The notes under the pieces were generated by a model. It was given only the letters and a program-made list of their open reading frames with translations. It was not told the origin of the DNA and did not search any database. From Sandaracinus amylolyticus (lineage in GTDB: Bacteria; Myxococcota_A; Polyangia; Polyangiales; Sandaracinaceae): DNA of 64,000 nt. Below are positions 1 through 8,958 of the stretch, in pieces. Position 1 is the first letter of the stretch, and each line of letters opens with the position of its first letter. The stretch spans positions 10,478,001-10,542,000 of the forward strand of contig NZ_CP070225.1 in assembly GCF_021631985.1 (NCBI RefSeq), read 5' to 3'. The translations under genes and the position numbers were made by a program.

Positions 1-1
1 A

Positions 2-52
2 GCGGACGGCAGCACGGGCCTCCTCTACCGCTCGCTCACCTGCAATCGCTGA
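2..52 (+). CDS. Possible C-terminal tail of a gene entering from the left edge
   Basis: An open frame runs from the window edge to a TGA and reads ADGSTGLLYRSLTCNR. The base use is compatible with coding, and a gene is expected somewhere to the left, but 16 residues cannot identify a family. It would overlap the 3' end of the opposite-strand hydrolase by 17 bp in a tail-to-tail arrangement, as other convergent pairs do in this window. It could equally be chance open frame. Confidence 0.25.
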   Translation, partial: ADGSTGLLYRSLTCNR

Positions 53-947
53 CGTCGTCGCTGGCTCGCGGACTCATCGCCGCGAAGTACGCGGCGAGCC
101 GATCACACGCGGGCTCGATGCGCGCGGGGTCGTCGTAGAAGTCGATCTGTCCCTGCGACTCGACCCACTCGAGCTTCGCGGGGCCTCCGAGCGCAGCCGC
201 GAATTTCTCCGCGAGCGCCGGCGCGAGCGCGCGCTTCGAGTGCACGAGCAGCGTCGGCACGCGGATCTGCGGGGCCGCCGACATCGCGTCGTAGGGGAGG
301 GTGTCGGCGCGCGACATCACCGCGAACGCGTTGACGTAGCCGGGCACCGCGCCGCGCGGCGTGCCGTAGTACTCGAACGCCTCGGCGAGCGGCATCGCGA
401 CCGGACCTTCGCGCCCGACCGCCGGGATCGTGATCGACTCGCCGGTCGCCTCGAACCGACGTCGCGCCGTCTCTGCCTCGTCGAGCGCGCGATCGTAGCC
501 CTCGCCCATCCACGCGCGCTGCTGCGCCGCGTCGTGGAAGAACCCCGCGACCGCGCCGAACGCCTTCACCCGTGCATCGCGCGCGGCGACCGACGCGGCG
601 TACCCCGCGCCCGCGCACACCCCGACGACCGCGAGCCGCGCGGCGTCGACCTCGGGACGCATCGCGAGGACGTCGAGCGCGCGGTGCATGTCCTCGATCT
701 TCTTCGGCGGTGACTCGTACTGCCGGGGCTGCCCGCCGCTCTCTCCGAAGTACCGGTGATCGAGCGCGAGCGCGACGAAGCCGCGCGCAGCGAGGGCGCG
801 CGCGTAGTTTCCCGAGGCTTGCTCCTTGATCGACGTCATCGGCCCGTCGATCACGACCGCCGGGTGCGGGCCACTGCGATCCGGCAAGCACAAGAGGCCG
901 ACGACGGAATCGGATCCGACGTCGAACACGACACGTTCGGTGCGCAT
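36..947 (-). CDS. Alpha/beta hydrolase, dienelactone-hydrolase-like (Cys nucleophile)
   Basis: A 303-residue soluble protein with the alpha/beta-hydrolase layout. An oxyanion-loop strand (PAVVIDGPM) comes first, then DHRYFGESGG, then a nucleophile elbow GVCAGAG in which the centre is Cys rather than Ser, as in dienelactone hydrolases and COG1073 proteins. A late strand VPTLLVHS follows. Where the catalytic His would fall the protein reads QGQIDFYDD, so a Gln may occupy that place; some relatives in this family also read QFDFYD there, so this is noted rather than called inactivating. I chose the ATG at 947 because the 66 upstream codons of the open frame look non-coding and cross the intergenic palindrome. 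The gene is divergent from a LysR regulator, its probable controller. The substrate is unknown. Confidence 0.8.
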   Translation of the reverse strand: MRTERVVFDVGSDSVVGLLCLPDRSGPHPAVVIDGPMTSIKEQASGNYARALAARGFVALALDHRYFGESGGQPRQYESPPKKIEDMHRALDVLAMRPEVDAARLAVVGVCAGAGYAASVAARDARVKAFGAVAGFFHDAAQQRAWMGEGYDRALDEAETARRRFEATGESITIPAVGREGPVAMPLAEAFEYYGTPRGAVPGYVNAFAVMSRADTLPYDAMSAAPQIRVPTLLVHSKRALAPALAEKFAAALGGPAKLEWVESQGQIDFYDDPARIEPACDRLAAYFAAMSPRASDDVSDCR

Positions 948-989
948 GGCCCGAGCATGATGACGCCCGCCGGACGCGCGCGAATCGAA

Positions 990-1013
990 CGTGCGAATGG
1001 ATCCATTCGCACG
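990..1013. promoter_or_regulatory. 24-bp perfect palindrome, candidate LysR operator
   Basis: The half-site CGTGCGAATGGA is followed directly by its exact reverse complement, giving a 24-bp palindrome with no mismatches. It lies in the 97-bp gap between the divergent hydrolase (start 947) and LysR gene (start 1045). LysR regulators classically bind an inverted repeat in the shared promoter of themselves and a divergent target. That it is the operator is inferred from position and symmetry. Confidence 0.65.
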
Positions 1014-1044
1014 CGTGATGCACGCGAGTGCGATAGTCGCGCGG

Positions 1045-1965
1045 ATGTCCACGTCGCCGCGCCTGTCGTCGCTCGATCTCAACCTGCTCGTCGCGCTCGA
1101 CGCGCTCCTGCGCGAGCGCAGCGTGACGACGGCCGGGCGGCGCATCGGGCTCAGTCAGCCCGCGATGAGCCACGCGCTCTCGCGCCTGCGCGAGCTGCTC
1201 GGCGACCCGATCCTCGCGCGAGAAGGACGCGTGATGCGCCACACCGCGCTCGCCGAGCGCCTCGCGCCCCAAGTGCGCCGCCTGCTCGGCGAGATCGAGT
1301 CGACGCTGCTCGGACATCGCGCGTTCGTCCCCGCCCGCGCCCAGCGCACCTTCCGCGTCGCGACCAACGATCACTGCGGCGCCGTGCTGATCCCCGAGCT
1401 GCTCGCGCGCATCCGCGACGAGGCGCCGCTCGTCGAGCTCGAGATGCACGCGCATCGCGGCGAAGCACCGGCGCACGAGCTCGAGCGCGGCGAGCTCGAC
1501 GTCGCGGTCGGCGTGTTCCTGCGCGTCGCGCCCGGGCTCGTGTGCGAAGAGCTCTTCCAGGAGTCGTTCGCGTGCATCGTGCGCAAGGGCCATCCGCGGG
1601 TCGGCAAGGCGCTCACGCTCGAGCGCTTCCTCGAGCTCGATCACGTGCTCGTGAGCGCGCCCGACTACGGGCCGGGGGTCGTCGACTTCGCGCTCGCGAA
1701 ACAGTCGTTGCGACGCCGCGTCGCGGTGCGCGTCCCGAGCTTCCTCGTCGCGCCCGCGCTGATCGCGCGCACCGACATGATCTGCACCGTGCCGCGCCGG
1801 ATCGCCGAGCTCGCGGCGCGCGCGCATGCGTTGCGCGTCGTCGCGCCTCCGATCGAGATCCCGCCCTTCGCGGTGCAGATGGCGCGGCGCGCGGGCGCGG
1901 ATTCCGATGTCGCGCTGCGCTGGCTCCGCGCGCACTTCGTCGCCGCCGCCCAGCGCGTTTCCTGA
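1045..1965 (+). CDS. LysR-family transcriptional regulator
   Basis: A 306-residue protein of normal LysR length. The N-terminal winged helix-turn-helix (about residues 8-65) shows LDLNLLVALDALL, then SVTTAGRRIGLSQPAMSHALSRLR and GDPILAR, the standard LysR DNA-binding signature. The rest is a periplasmic-binding-like effector domain (about residues 90-295). I chose the ATG at 1045, which begins MSTSPRLSSLDLN; the upstream ATG at 991 would place codons inside the palindrome. It is divergent from the alpha/beta hydrolase and probably regulates it and itself. The inducer cannot be told from the sequence. Confidence 0.92.
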   Translation: MSTSPRLSSLDLNLLVALDALLRERSVTTAGRRIGLSQPAMSHALSRLRELLGDPILAREGRVMRHTALAERLAPQVRRLLGEIESTLLGHRAFVPARAQRTFRVATNDHCGAVLIPELLARIRDEAPLVELEMHAHRGEAPAHELERGELDVAVGVFLRVAPGLVCEELFQESFACIVRKGHPRVGKALTLERFLELDHVLVSAPDYGPGVVDFALAKQSLRRRVAVRVPSFLVAPALIARTDMICTVPRRIAELAARAHALRVVAPPIEIPPFAVQMARRAGADSDVALRWLRAHFVAAAQRVS

Positions 1966-2054
1966 TCCATCGATCGCGCGAATCGGTGCATCCGATCGTC
2001 GGATTGGGCACCTCGAGCTCGCATGCGCATCGTGCCGCGCATGGAGGTCGAGCG

Positions 2055-2840
2055 ATGACGAAGGTGCACCGGGTCGAAGGGCGCGTGATGCCCGTGAATG
2101 CCTATCTGGTCGAGTCCGACGCCGGCGTGGTGCTCGTCGACGGCATGTTGACGGTGTCGGACGCGCAGCGCGTGCGCGACGCGATCACCGCGATCGGCAA
2201 GCCTCTCCAGGCCGCGATCGTCACCCACGCGCACCCCGATCACTACGCGGGGCTCGCGACGATCCTCGGCGATCGCGCGGTGCCGATCCACGCGACGCCC
2301 GCGGTGCGCGCCGCGATCGAGCGCGACGACGCCGTGAAGAACGCGATCGTCGGGCCGATGATGAAGGACGAGTGGCCGGCGAGGCGTGTGTTCCCCGATG
2401 CCGACGTCGCGCCGGGCACCACGCTGCGCGTCGCGGGCGTGCCCTTCGACGTGATCGACGTCGGGCCCGCCGAGTCCCCCGCCGACAGCCTCTACCGGAT
2501 CTCGGAGCGCGAGTGGTTCGTCGGAGATCTCGTGTACGCGCGGATGCACGCGTACCTCGCCGACGGGTTCGCGTCGCAGTGGCTCGCGGCGCTCGATCGT
2601 CTCGAGCGCGAGCTCCCGCGCGACGCGCTGCTCTACGTCGGTCACGGCGAGCCCGGCGATCGCGCGCTGATCGCCGCGCAGCGCCGATACGTCGAGGTGT
2701 TCGCGGAGTCCGTCGCTCGCCATCGTGACGAGCCGCGCGATCAGCGACGCGCCGCGGTGGTCGCGGACATGAAGCGGCACCTGCCGACCGACGATCTCCT
2801 CTTCCTGATGGAGCTCAGCGTCGATCCGTTCGCCGGCTGA
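2055..2840 (+). CDS. MBL-fold metallo-hydrolase
   Basis: A 261-residue metallo-beta-lactamase-fold protein. The zinc-binding motif HxHxDH is intact as HAHPDH (residues 58-63), preceded by the strand pattern NAYLVESDAGVVLVDG. Later ligands are probably the Asp in GDLVYARMH and His197 in YVGHGEP. There is no signal peptide, so it should act in the cytoplasm. Members hydrolyse thioesters, lactones or glyoxalase-type substrates, and nothing here picks one. The start at 2055 has a good ribosome-binding site (GGAGGTC, 6 nt upstream). It follows the LysR gene by 89 bp on the same strand and could be regulated separately. Confidence 0.85.
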   Translation: MTKVHRVEGRVMPVNAYLVESDAGVVLVDGMLTVSDAQRVRDAITAIGKPLQAAIVTHAHPDHYAGLATILGDRAVPIHATPAVRAAIERDDAVKNAIVGPMMKDEWPARRVFPDADVAPGTTLRVAGVPFDVIDVGPAESPADSLYRISEREWFVGDLVYARMHAYLADGFASQWLAALDRLERELPRDALLYVGHGEPGDRALIAAQRRYVEVFAESVARHRDEPRDQRRAAVVADMKRHLPTDDLLFLMELSVDPFAG

Positions 2841-2881
2841 CCTTTCATCGCGCGGAGCGCTGGCCTATCGTTGCGCCCGCA

Positions 2882-4243
2882 ATGAGCCCCAACCCGCCGC
2901 TCGACTGGACCGCGATCACCGCCGAGGCGATCGAGCACTTCAAGGCCCTGCTCCGCATTCCGACGGTGAACCCGCCGGGCAACGAGCGACCCGCGGCGGA
3001 CTATCTCGCTCGGCTCTTCGAGGCCGAGGGCATCGAGCACACGATCGTCGAGAGCGAGCCGACGCGCGCGTCGATCGTCGCGCGCCTCCGCGCGAAGACG
3101 CCGAGCGGGAAGGGCCCGCTGCTGCTCAACGGGCACCTCGACGTCGTCGGCGTCGATCGCCACAAGTGGACGCACGATCCCTTCGGCGCGGTCGAGGCCG
3201 ACGGCTGCATCTGGGGCCGCGGCGCGATCGACATGAAGAACATGGTGACGATGAGCGCCATGACCCTCGTGCTGCTCAAGCGCGCGAGGGTCGCGCTCGA
3301 TCGCGACATCATCTTCGCGGGCGTCGCGGACGAGGAGTCGGGCTCGAACAAGGGCGCGGTGTTCCTCGTCGAGAAGCACCGCGAGCTCGTGCAGAGCGAG
3401 TACGTCCTCAACGAGGTCGGCGGTCACACGCTGCACATGGGCGCGGCTCGTTACTATCCGATCCAGGTCGCCGAGAAGGGCATCTGCTGGTTCGAGATCA
3501 CGGCCGACGGCGAGCCCGGTCACGGATCGATGCCGCACCCCGGCAACGCCGTGGTGCGCATCGCGCGCGCGATCGCCGCGCTCGGCGACTCACGACTGCC
3601 CCAGCACACGTCGCCGGTCGTCGAGAATTTCCTGCGCACCATCGCGAAGGGCGCGCCGTTCCCGCAGTCGAAGGTGCTGCCCCTGCTGCTCAATCCGCGC
3701 CTCGCGGGCACGCTGCTCGAGATCGTGCAGCGCATCGAGCCCGACCGCGCGAAGGGCCTGAACGCGATGCTGCGCAACACCGCGTCGCCCACGATCCTCG
3801 AGGCGGGCAACAAGGTGAACGTCATCCCGTCTCACGCGAGCGCGCACGTCGACGGGCGCGTGCTCCCGGGCATGACCGAGCGCCAGTTCCTCGACGAGGT
3901 CCAGCGCGTGATCGGCCCCGGGCTGCGCGTCACGGTGCACGAGCAGCACGACGGAGTGGAGTTCACGACGGACACCCCGCTCTATCGCGCGATCGAGTCG
4001 ACGCTCGCGGTGCACGACCCCGGCGGCGTGCCCGTCCCCTACATGATCCCGGGCTTCACCGACTCGTTCGCGTACGCGCGGCTCGGCGCGATCTGTTACG
4101 GCTTCTCGCCGGTGCGCCTCGGGCCCGAGCTCGAGTTCACGAAGATGTACCACGGGCACGACGAGCGGATTCCGATCGAAGGATTCGCGTGGGGCATGCG
4201 AGTGCTCTACGAGCTCGTGCGCGACTTCTGCGCGCGCAGCTGA
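2882..4243 (+). CDS. M20-family metallopeptidase (ArgE/DapE/carboxypeptidase-like)
   Basis: A 453-residue di-zinc M20 peptidase. The metal-binding signature runs LLLNGHLDVV (His85, Asp87), then GRGAIDMKN (Asp117 bridging) and the catalytic Glu pair in ADEESGS (Glu151-Glu152). The dimerisation lid starts near GEPGHGSMPHPGNAV. The late His ligand is probably in TKMYHGHDERI. Family members remove N-acyl groups or cleave C-terminal residues from small peptides. There is no signal peptide, so a cytoplasmic role in amino acid or peptide turnover is likely. It starts 41 bp after the MBL gene, close enough for one transcript. The exact substrate is not resolved. Confidence 0.9.
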   Translation: MSPNPPLDWTAITAEAIEHFKALLRIPTVNPPGNERPAADYLARLFEAEGIEHTIVESEPTRASIVARLRAKTPSGKGPLLLNGHLDVVGVDRHKWTHDPFGAVEADGCIWGRGAIDMKNMVTMSAMTLVLLKRARVALDRDIIFAGVADEESGSNKGAVFLVEKHRELVQSEYVLNEVGGHTLHMGAARYYPIQVAEKGICWFEITADGEPGHGSMPHPGNAVVRIARAIAALGDSRLPQHTSPVVENFLRTIAKGAPFPQSKVLPLLLNPRLAGTLLEIVQRIEPDRAKGLNAMLRNTASPTILEAGNKVNVIPSHASAHVDGRVLPGMTERQFLDEVQRVIGPGLRVTVHEQHDGVEFTTDTPLYRAIESTLAVHDPGGVPVPYMIPGFTDSFAYARLGAICYGFSPVRLGPELEFTKMYHGHDERIPIEGFAWGMRVLYELVRDFCARS

Positions 4244-4307
4244 TCGCCACGCGGCGTGCGCGAGCACGCTGCGCATCGCCCATCGGTGGCGTATCGTCGG
4301 CGGGCTC

Positions 4308-7300
4308 ATGCACACGATCCCGCTCGGCCCCTTCGAGCTGCACGGCCGCGTCGCGCAGGGCGGCATGGGTGAGATCTGGCGCGGCGTCCACCGTGCGCAG
4401 GGCGTCCCGGTCGCCGTGAAGGTGATGACCGGCGAGGCGATGCAGGACGCTCGTTACTACGACGAGTTCCGCCGCGAGGTGCAGGCCGCCGCGCGCCTCT
4501 CGCACCCGCGCATCGCGATGGTGTTCGAGTACGGCGCGATCCCCGCCGAGGCCGGTCGCGCGTCGGGCGGCGCGCTCGTCGCGGGCAGCCCTTATCTCGT
4601 CATGGAGTGGGCCTCGCGCGGCTCGCTCGACGATCTCAAGAGGCCGCTCTCGTGGCGTGAGCTGCGCGGCCTCCTGCTCGCGCTGCTCGATGCGCTCTCG
4701 CACGCGCACGCGCTCGGCATCGTCCATCGCGATCTCAAGCCCGGCAACGTGCTGCTCGCCGACGAGGGCCCCTTCGATCGCGCGGTGCGCCTCAGCGACT
4801 TCGGGATCGCGCGCGCGCAGCCGCGCGAAGAAGAGAGCTGCGCGTCGTCGGAGGGCGAGATGTCGGGCCTCACCGAGACGCCCTCGGGCACGCCGTTCTA
4901 CATGGCGCCCGAGCAGGTGTTCGGTCGGTTCCGCGACTACGGCGCGTGGACCGATCTCTACGCGCTCGGGATCCTGACGTGGGAGCTGGTCTGCGGCGAG
5001 CTGCCGTTCACCGGCTCGAACGTGCTCGCGATCTTCTATCAGCACCTCGAGCAGCCGCTGCCTCCGCTGCGCCCGCGCATCGCGGTGCCGGCAGGGCTCG
5101 AGGCGTGGCTCGCGAAGCTCTGCGCCAAGCGCACCCGCGATCGCTTCCGCTGTGCGGCCGATGCGGCGTGGGCGCTCTCGTCGCTGCGCTTCGACGAGAC
5201 GACGAGCGATCCCCCGCCGAGCGTCGCGCCGCGCTCGATCGAGCCCGCGGCGTTCTGGGACACGCTGCCCTCGATGCCCGGCGTGCCGCAGTCGGCGTCG
5301 ATCCGCATCGAGCCGGCATCGAGCGAGAAGCCGCTGCTCGAGCTCGCGGTCGAAGGAGACGACGAGACGATCCCGCCGCAGCCCGGGCACTGGGGTCGCG
5401 GTGCGGATGCACAGCCCACGTCGATGCGCCTCGTCGGCGCAGGGCTCGGCCTGTGGTCGCTGCGCACCGTGCCGATGGTCGATCGCACGAGCGAGCGCGA
5501 CGCGCTCTGGGAGGCGCTGCGCAACGTGCGGCTCGAGCGCGCACCGCGCGCGGTGGTGCTGCGCGGAAGCGCAGGCTGCGGCAAGAGCCGTCTCGCGCAA
5601 TGGCTCGTCGAGCGCGCGCACGAGGTCGGCGCCGCGGAGACGCTGGTCACGTCGCACCAGGCAGTGCCGGATCGACGTCAGGGCCTCGCGCGCCTCATCG
5701 AGCGACACTTCCGGTGTGGCTCGCTCGACGCGGAGCGCGCGCTCGCGCGCATCGAGGAGCAGCTGCGCGAGGACGGCGTCGACGATGCGTACGAGTGGCG
5801 CGCGCTCGGCGGCATCCTTCTCGGAGAAGGCGGCGAGAACGCGCGCTTCTCGATCGCGCCGACCACGCCCGGCGAGAGGCACGTGCTGCTCACGCGCCTC
5901 TTCGCGCGCATGACCCGCGAGCGCCCGCTGATCGTATGGCTCGACGACGCGCAGTGGGGCGAGGCCTCGCTCGCCCTCGCACGCCACGTGCTCGAGAGCG
6001 CGCCCGATCTCCCGGTGCTCTTCGTGCTCACCGTGCGCGACGAAGAGCTCGACGCGCGACCGCGCGAGCGTGCATCGCTCGCGGCGATCGAGGCGATGCC
6101 GCGCACCCGCACCTCGTGGATCGGACCGCTGCCGCGCTCCGACGTGCGGATGCTCGCCGAGGACGCGCTCGGCCTCTCGTCGGAGCTCGCGCGACAGCTC
6201 GAGGCGCGCGTCGCGGGACATCCGCTCTTCGCGCTGCAGATCGTCGGCGACTGGATCGATCGCGGCCTGCTCGCGGTGGGTGAGCGCGGGTTCGTGCTGC
6301 GTCAGGGCGCGCGCATGGCGGTGCCCGACGACATGCACGCGTTGTGGATCGGCCGCATCGATCAGGTGCTCTCGAGCCGATCGCCGCACGCGCGCGCGCT
6401 GGTCGAGCTCGCCGCGGTGCTCGGCAACGACGTCGACGCCGACGAGTTCGCGCGCGCCTGCGCGGTGCTCGGCCTCGAGTTCCCTGCGGACCTGCTCGAG
6501 CCGCTGATCCTCCATCGCATGATCGTGCCCGGCGAGAGCGGCTGGTCGTTCGCGCACGGCCTCTTGCGCGAGAGCCTGGTGCGCGCGGCACGCGAGACCG
6601 ATCGCCTGGTCACGCTCCACCGCGCGTGCGCGGCGATGCTCGAGCAGACGCCCGACGCGCCGGGCGCCGCCGAGCGCCTCGCGTTCCATCGCCTCGGCGC
6701 GGGGGATCTCGAGACCGCGCTCGATCCGCTGCTGCGCGCGGTGCGGGCGCGCCTCGCGACCTCCGATCTCGATGCCGCGTTCGGCCTGCTCGACGACTAC
6801 GAGCGCACCCTCGCGACGCTGTCGATCCCCACGACCGATACGCGCGCGCTGCGCGGCGCGATGGTGCGCGCCGACGCGCACCGCCTGCACTGGGACTTCG
6901 AGTCGTGCGAGCGAGTCGCGCAGCAGACGCTCGATCTCGCGACGCGCGCCGCCGACGTGCCCGCGCGCGCCGAGGCGATCGCGATGCTCGCGGTGTGCGC
7001 GCGACAGAAGGGCGATCTCGCGCTCGCGATGAGCCGCAACCGCACCGCGCTCGGCTTGTTCGATCGTCTCGACGACTCGGTGGGTCGCGCCCGCACGCTG
7101 CTCGCGATGGCGGTGGTCGCGCGCCAGCAGGGCACGGTCGATCGCGCGATGGAGCTCTACGAGCGCGCGCTCGCCCTCTTCGAGGTGCTCGAGGACGCAT
7201 CGGGTCGCGGCTCCTGTCTGCTGGGCTTGGGCAACCTGCACCGCGCGGCGCAGCGCTGGAGCGAGGCGAAGTCGTACTACGCGCAGTCGCGCGACGTGTT

Positions 7301-7835
7301 CGAACGCCTCGGAAATCAAGGAAATCTCGCGCACTCGGTGAACGGCCTCGCCGAGGTCGCGCGCTACGAGGGCGATCTCGAGAGCGCGGAGCGCGGCTAC
7401 CGCGAGGTGCTGCGCATCCAGGGCACGATCGGATCGAAGGCGACGTTCATCGGCCGCATGAACCTCGGGCTCGTCCTGATCACGCGGCGTGATCTGGAGG
7501 GCGCGCGCCGCGAGCTCGAGGGCGCGCTCGCCCAGCTCGAGAAGGGACGCCAGCGGGGCTACCTCGGATACACGCACGCGCTGCTCCTCCCGTGCGCGGC
7601 GGGCAGCCGCGACGGCGCGCTCTTCGATCGCCACCGCGAGGCGGCGGAGCCGCTGCTCGCGGAGACGTCGATGATCGATCCCGACATCGCGAGCGCGGCC
7701 GAGCTCGCAGGCCGCCTCTGGCTCGATGCCCACGACCTGACGCGCGCGCGCCAGTCCTTCGCGCTCGCGCACGCGCAGTGGGCCGCACTGGGCGACGACG
7801 CGCGCGCGGCGGCAGCGCAGCGCGCAGTCGAGTGA
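4308..7835 (+). CDS. Ser/Thr protein kinase with NTPase domain and TPR-type repeats
   Basis: An 1175-residue signalling protein. The N-terminal Hanks-type kinase (about residues 8-285) has the glycine loop GRVAQGGMGEIWRG, the ATP-anchoring Lys in VAVKVM, HRDLKPGN with catalytic Asp142, DFGIA, and the APE motif MAPEQ. A P-loop NTPase domain follows: Walker A GSAGCGKS near residue 420 and Walker B IVWLDDAQW near 545, like the STAND/AAA modules of large adenylate-cyclase-type regulators. The C-terminal third (about 770-1170) is helical TPR-like repeats with the recurrent pattern A..LY.RAL.LFE. No membrane segment is seen, so it should be cytosolic. This architecture is common in myxobacteria, where it links protein interactions to phosphorylation. 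Partners are unknown. Confidence 0.93.
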   Translation: MHTIPLGPFELHGRVAQGGMGEIWRGVHRAQGVPVAVKVMTGEAMQDARYYDEFRREVQAAARLSHPRIAMVFEYGAIPAEAGRASGGALVAGSPYLVMEWASRGSLDDLKRPLSWRELRGLLLALLDALSHAHALGIVHRDLKPGNVLLADEGPFDRAVRLSDFGIARAQPREEESCASSEGEMSGLTETPSGTPFYMAPEQVFGRFRDYGAWTDLYALGILTWELVCGELPFTGSNVLAIFYQHLEQPLPPLRPRIAVPAGLEAWLAKLCAKRTRDRFRCAADAAWALSSLRFDETTSDPPPSVAPRSIEPAAFWDTLPSMPGVPQSASIRIEPASSEKPLLELAVEGDDETIPPQPGHWGRGADAQPTSMRLVGAGLGLWSLRTVPMVDRTSERDALWEALRNVRLERAPRAVVLRGSAGCGKSRLAQWLVERAHEVGAAETLVTSHQAVPDRRQGLARLIERHFRCGSLDAERALARIEEQLREDGVDDAYEWRALGGILLGEGGENARFSIAPTTPGERHVLLTRLFARMTRERPLIVWLDDAQWGEASLALARHVLESAPDLPVLFVLTVRDEELDARPRERASLAAIEAMPRTRTSWIGPLPRSDVRMLAEDALGLSSELARQLEARVAGHPLFALQIVGDWIDRGLLAVGERGFVLRQGARMAVPDDMHALWIGRIDQVLSSRSPHARALVELAAVLGNDVDADEFARACAVLGLEFPADLLEPLILHRMIVPGESGWSFAHGLLRESLVRAARETDRLVTLHRACAAMLEQTPDAPGAAERLAFHRLGAGDLETALDPLLRAVRARLATSDLDAAFGLLDDYERTLATLSIPTTDTRALRGAMVRADAHRLHWDFESCERVAQQTLDLATRAADVPARAEAIAMLAVCARQKGDLALAMSRNRTALGLFDRLDDSVGRARTLLAMAVVARQQGTVDRAMELYERALALFEVLEDASGRGSCLLGLGNLHRAAQRWSEAKSYYAQSRDVFERLGNQGNLAHSVNGLAEVARYEGDLESAERGYREVLRIQGTIGSKATFIGRMNLGLVLITRRDLEGARRELEGALAQLEKGRQRGYLGYTHALLLPCAAGSRDGALFDRHREAAEPLLAETSMIDPDIASAAELAGRLWLDAHDLTRARQSFALAHAQWAALGDDARAAAAQRAVE

Positions 7836-7837
7836 TC

Positions 7838-8260
7838 ATGGCCGAGCGGTGGGAGCCGATCATCGCGTTCGGTTTCGCGGGGCTGTCCCTCGGAATCCTC
7901 GACGGCTCGCAATGGGCGGTGGGAGACGCCGACGAACAGGTCGCGATCACGACGCGCACCGCTGTTCGAGCTCTCCCGGTGCTCGAGCTCGACCCAGAGG
8001 AGTCTCTGAGGCTCATTTCCGAGCGACTCCGTCAAATAGAACGTGTCCCACCCATCGACACAGTCCTCGCCACGTTGATCGCCGACGCGGTGTCGCACGG
8101 GCGATCGTATTGGACCGACCTCGGCATGCGCTGGGTGGAAGCACTCCAGCCCACCCCCGCGCTGGTCGAGATTGCAGCGCAGGTCTCGAGCTCGAGCTGG
8201 GCATCGCAGCGCGCGCGACACGCAGCCCGACGCGTCATTCGGCGCGCCGAGCGACCGTGA
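7838..8260 (+). CDS. Hypothetical protein
   Basis: A 140-residue protein starting MAERWEPIIAFGFAG, only 2 bp after the kinase stop and so probably co-transcribed with it. It has a hydrophobic N-terminal stretch but no clear signal peptide, and otherwise looks like a small helical domain (LRLISERLRQIERVPPID). I recognise no family. It could be an accessory protein of the kinase; that is inference from spacing only. Confidence 0.6.
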   Translation: MAERWEPIIAFGFAGLSLGILDGSQWAVGDADEQVAITTRTAVRALPVLELDPEESLRLISERLRQIERVPPIDTVLATLIADAVSHGRSYWTDLGMRWVEALQPTPALVEIAAQVSSSSWASQRARHAARRVIRRAERP

Positions 8261-8274
8261 GGGAGCCCGCGCGC

Positions 8275-8907
8275 GTGAGTCGCAACGACAAGCGTGCCTC
8301 GCGGTTCGTCGTGGGTGCCATCGCCGGCGCTGCCGTCGTCTGGATCGTGCTCGTGCGCTCGTGCGGGCCCGCGTCGAGGCGCGTCCGCGCGAGTGAAGCC
8401 TGCCACTACCACGACCTCGTTGCCGGCTCCGACGCCCGCTTCACGATCCGCGATTCCGAGGGCGATGGCGAACGTCTCTGCGTCAGCGGCGAGTGGGTCT
8501 GCAAGACGTCGGATTGGCGCTCTCGGGGTGAAGGCGCACTACGACGCTCAGCTCGGCGCGCCGACAGACTCCCCGGGTCGTCGAGCCATTACTGGGTTCC
8601 CGCCGCAACTGGCTGCGACGGTGTGGCGTCCGTCGCTCTCGCTTGGTGCGACGCACCTGCCGCGTGCGTGGTGGAGAGTGGCTGGTGCGTGGAGCGCAGT
8701 CGTCAGGCTCTCCGCGATTGCCGGACCGGCGATTCGGAGCCGATCCAGCTGACCGACTTCGCATCGAATAGCCACCCCGTGGGCGTGGAGTCGCTCGGGG
8801 CGCTGTTCGATGATGTCACCGCGCCAGGTCAGGTGCTCGACAACGTACTGCGCACGGCCGCCGGCGAGCAGTTGTCCGACTTTCGCGCTCCTGGCTGCGA
8901 GGAGTGA
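8275..8907 (+). CDS. Hypothetical membrane-anchored Cys-rich protein
   Basis: A protein of 210 residues with one N-terminal membrane segment (FVVGAIAGAAVVWIVLV, about residues 11-27) after a basic leader, then a probably periplasmic part with about ten Cys (EACHYHD, RLCVSGEWVCK, GWCVER, APGCEE). I chose the GTG at 8275 because GAGGGAG lies about 11 nt upstream; an in-frame GTG at 8257 would overlap the previous stop as GTGA and add six residues. Its base use is less extreme than its neighbours, with more A and T at third positions. Function is unknown. Position suggests it belongs with the kinase and the small gene before it. Confidence 0.6.
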   Translation: MSRNDKRASRFVVGAIAGAAVVWIVLVRSCGPASRRVRASEACHYHDLVAGSDARFTIRDSEGDGERLCVSGEWVCKTSDWRSRGEGALRRSARRADRLPGSSSHYWVPAATGCDGVASVALAWCDAPAACVVESGWCVERSRQALRDCRTGDSEPIQLTDFASNSHPVGVESLGALFDDVTAPGQVLDNVLRTAAGEQLSDFRAPGCEE

Positions 8908-8958
8908 GATCCCGTCGGTCACGGCTGCGGCGGGAACGCCGCGCAAAGTCCGAATCGC

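Noticed and set aside
103-1935. 610-codon minus-strand frame over the hydrolase and LysR region
   Set aside because: Crosses a divergent promoter and a palindrome; no domain.
4137-7772. 1211-codon open frame on the minus strand
   Set aside because: It is the antisense shadow of the Ser/Thr kinase; composition is Arg/Glu/His-rich with no domain, as expected from high GC.
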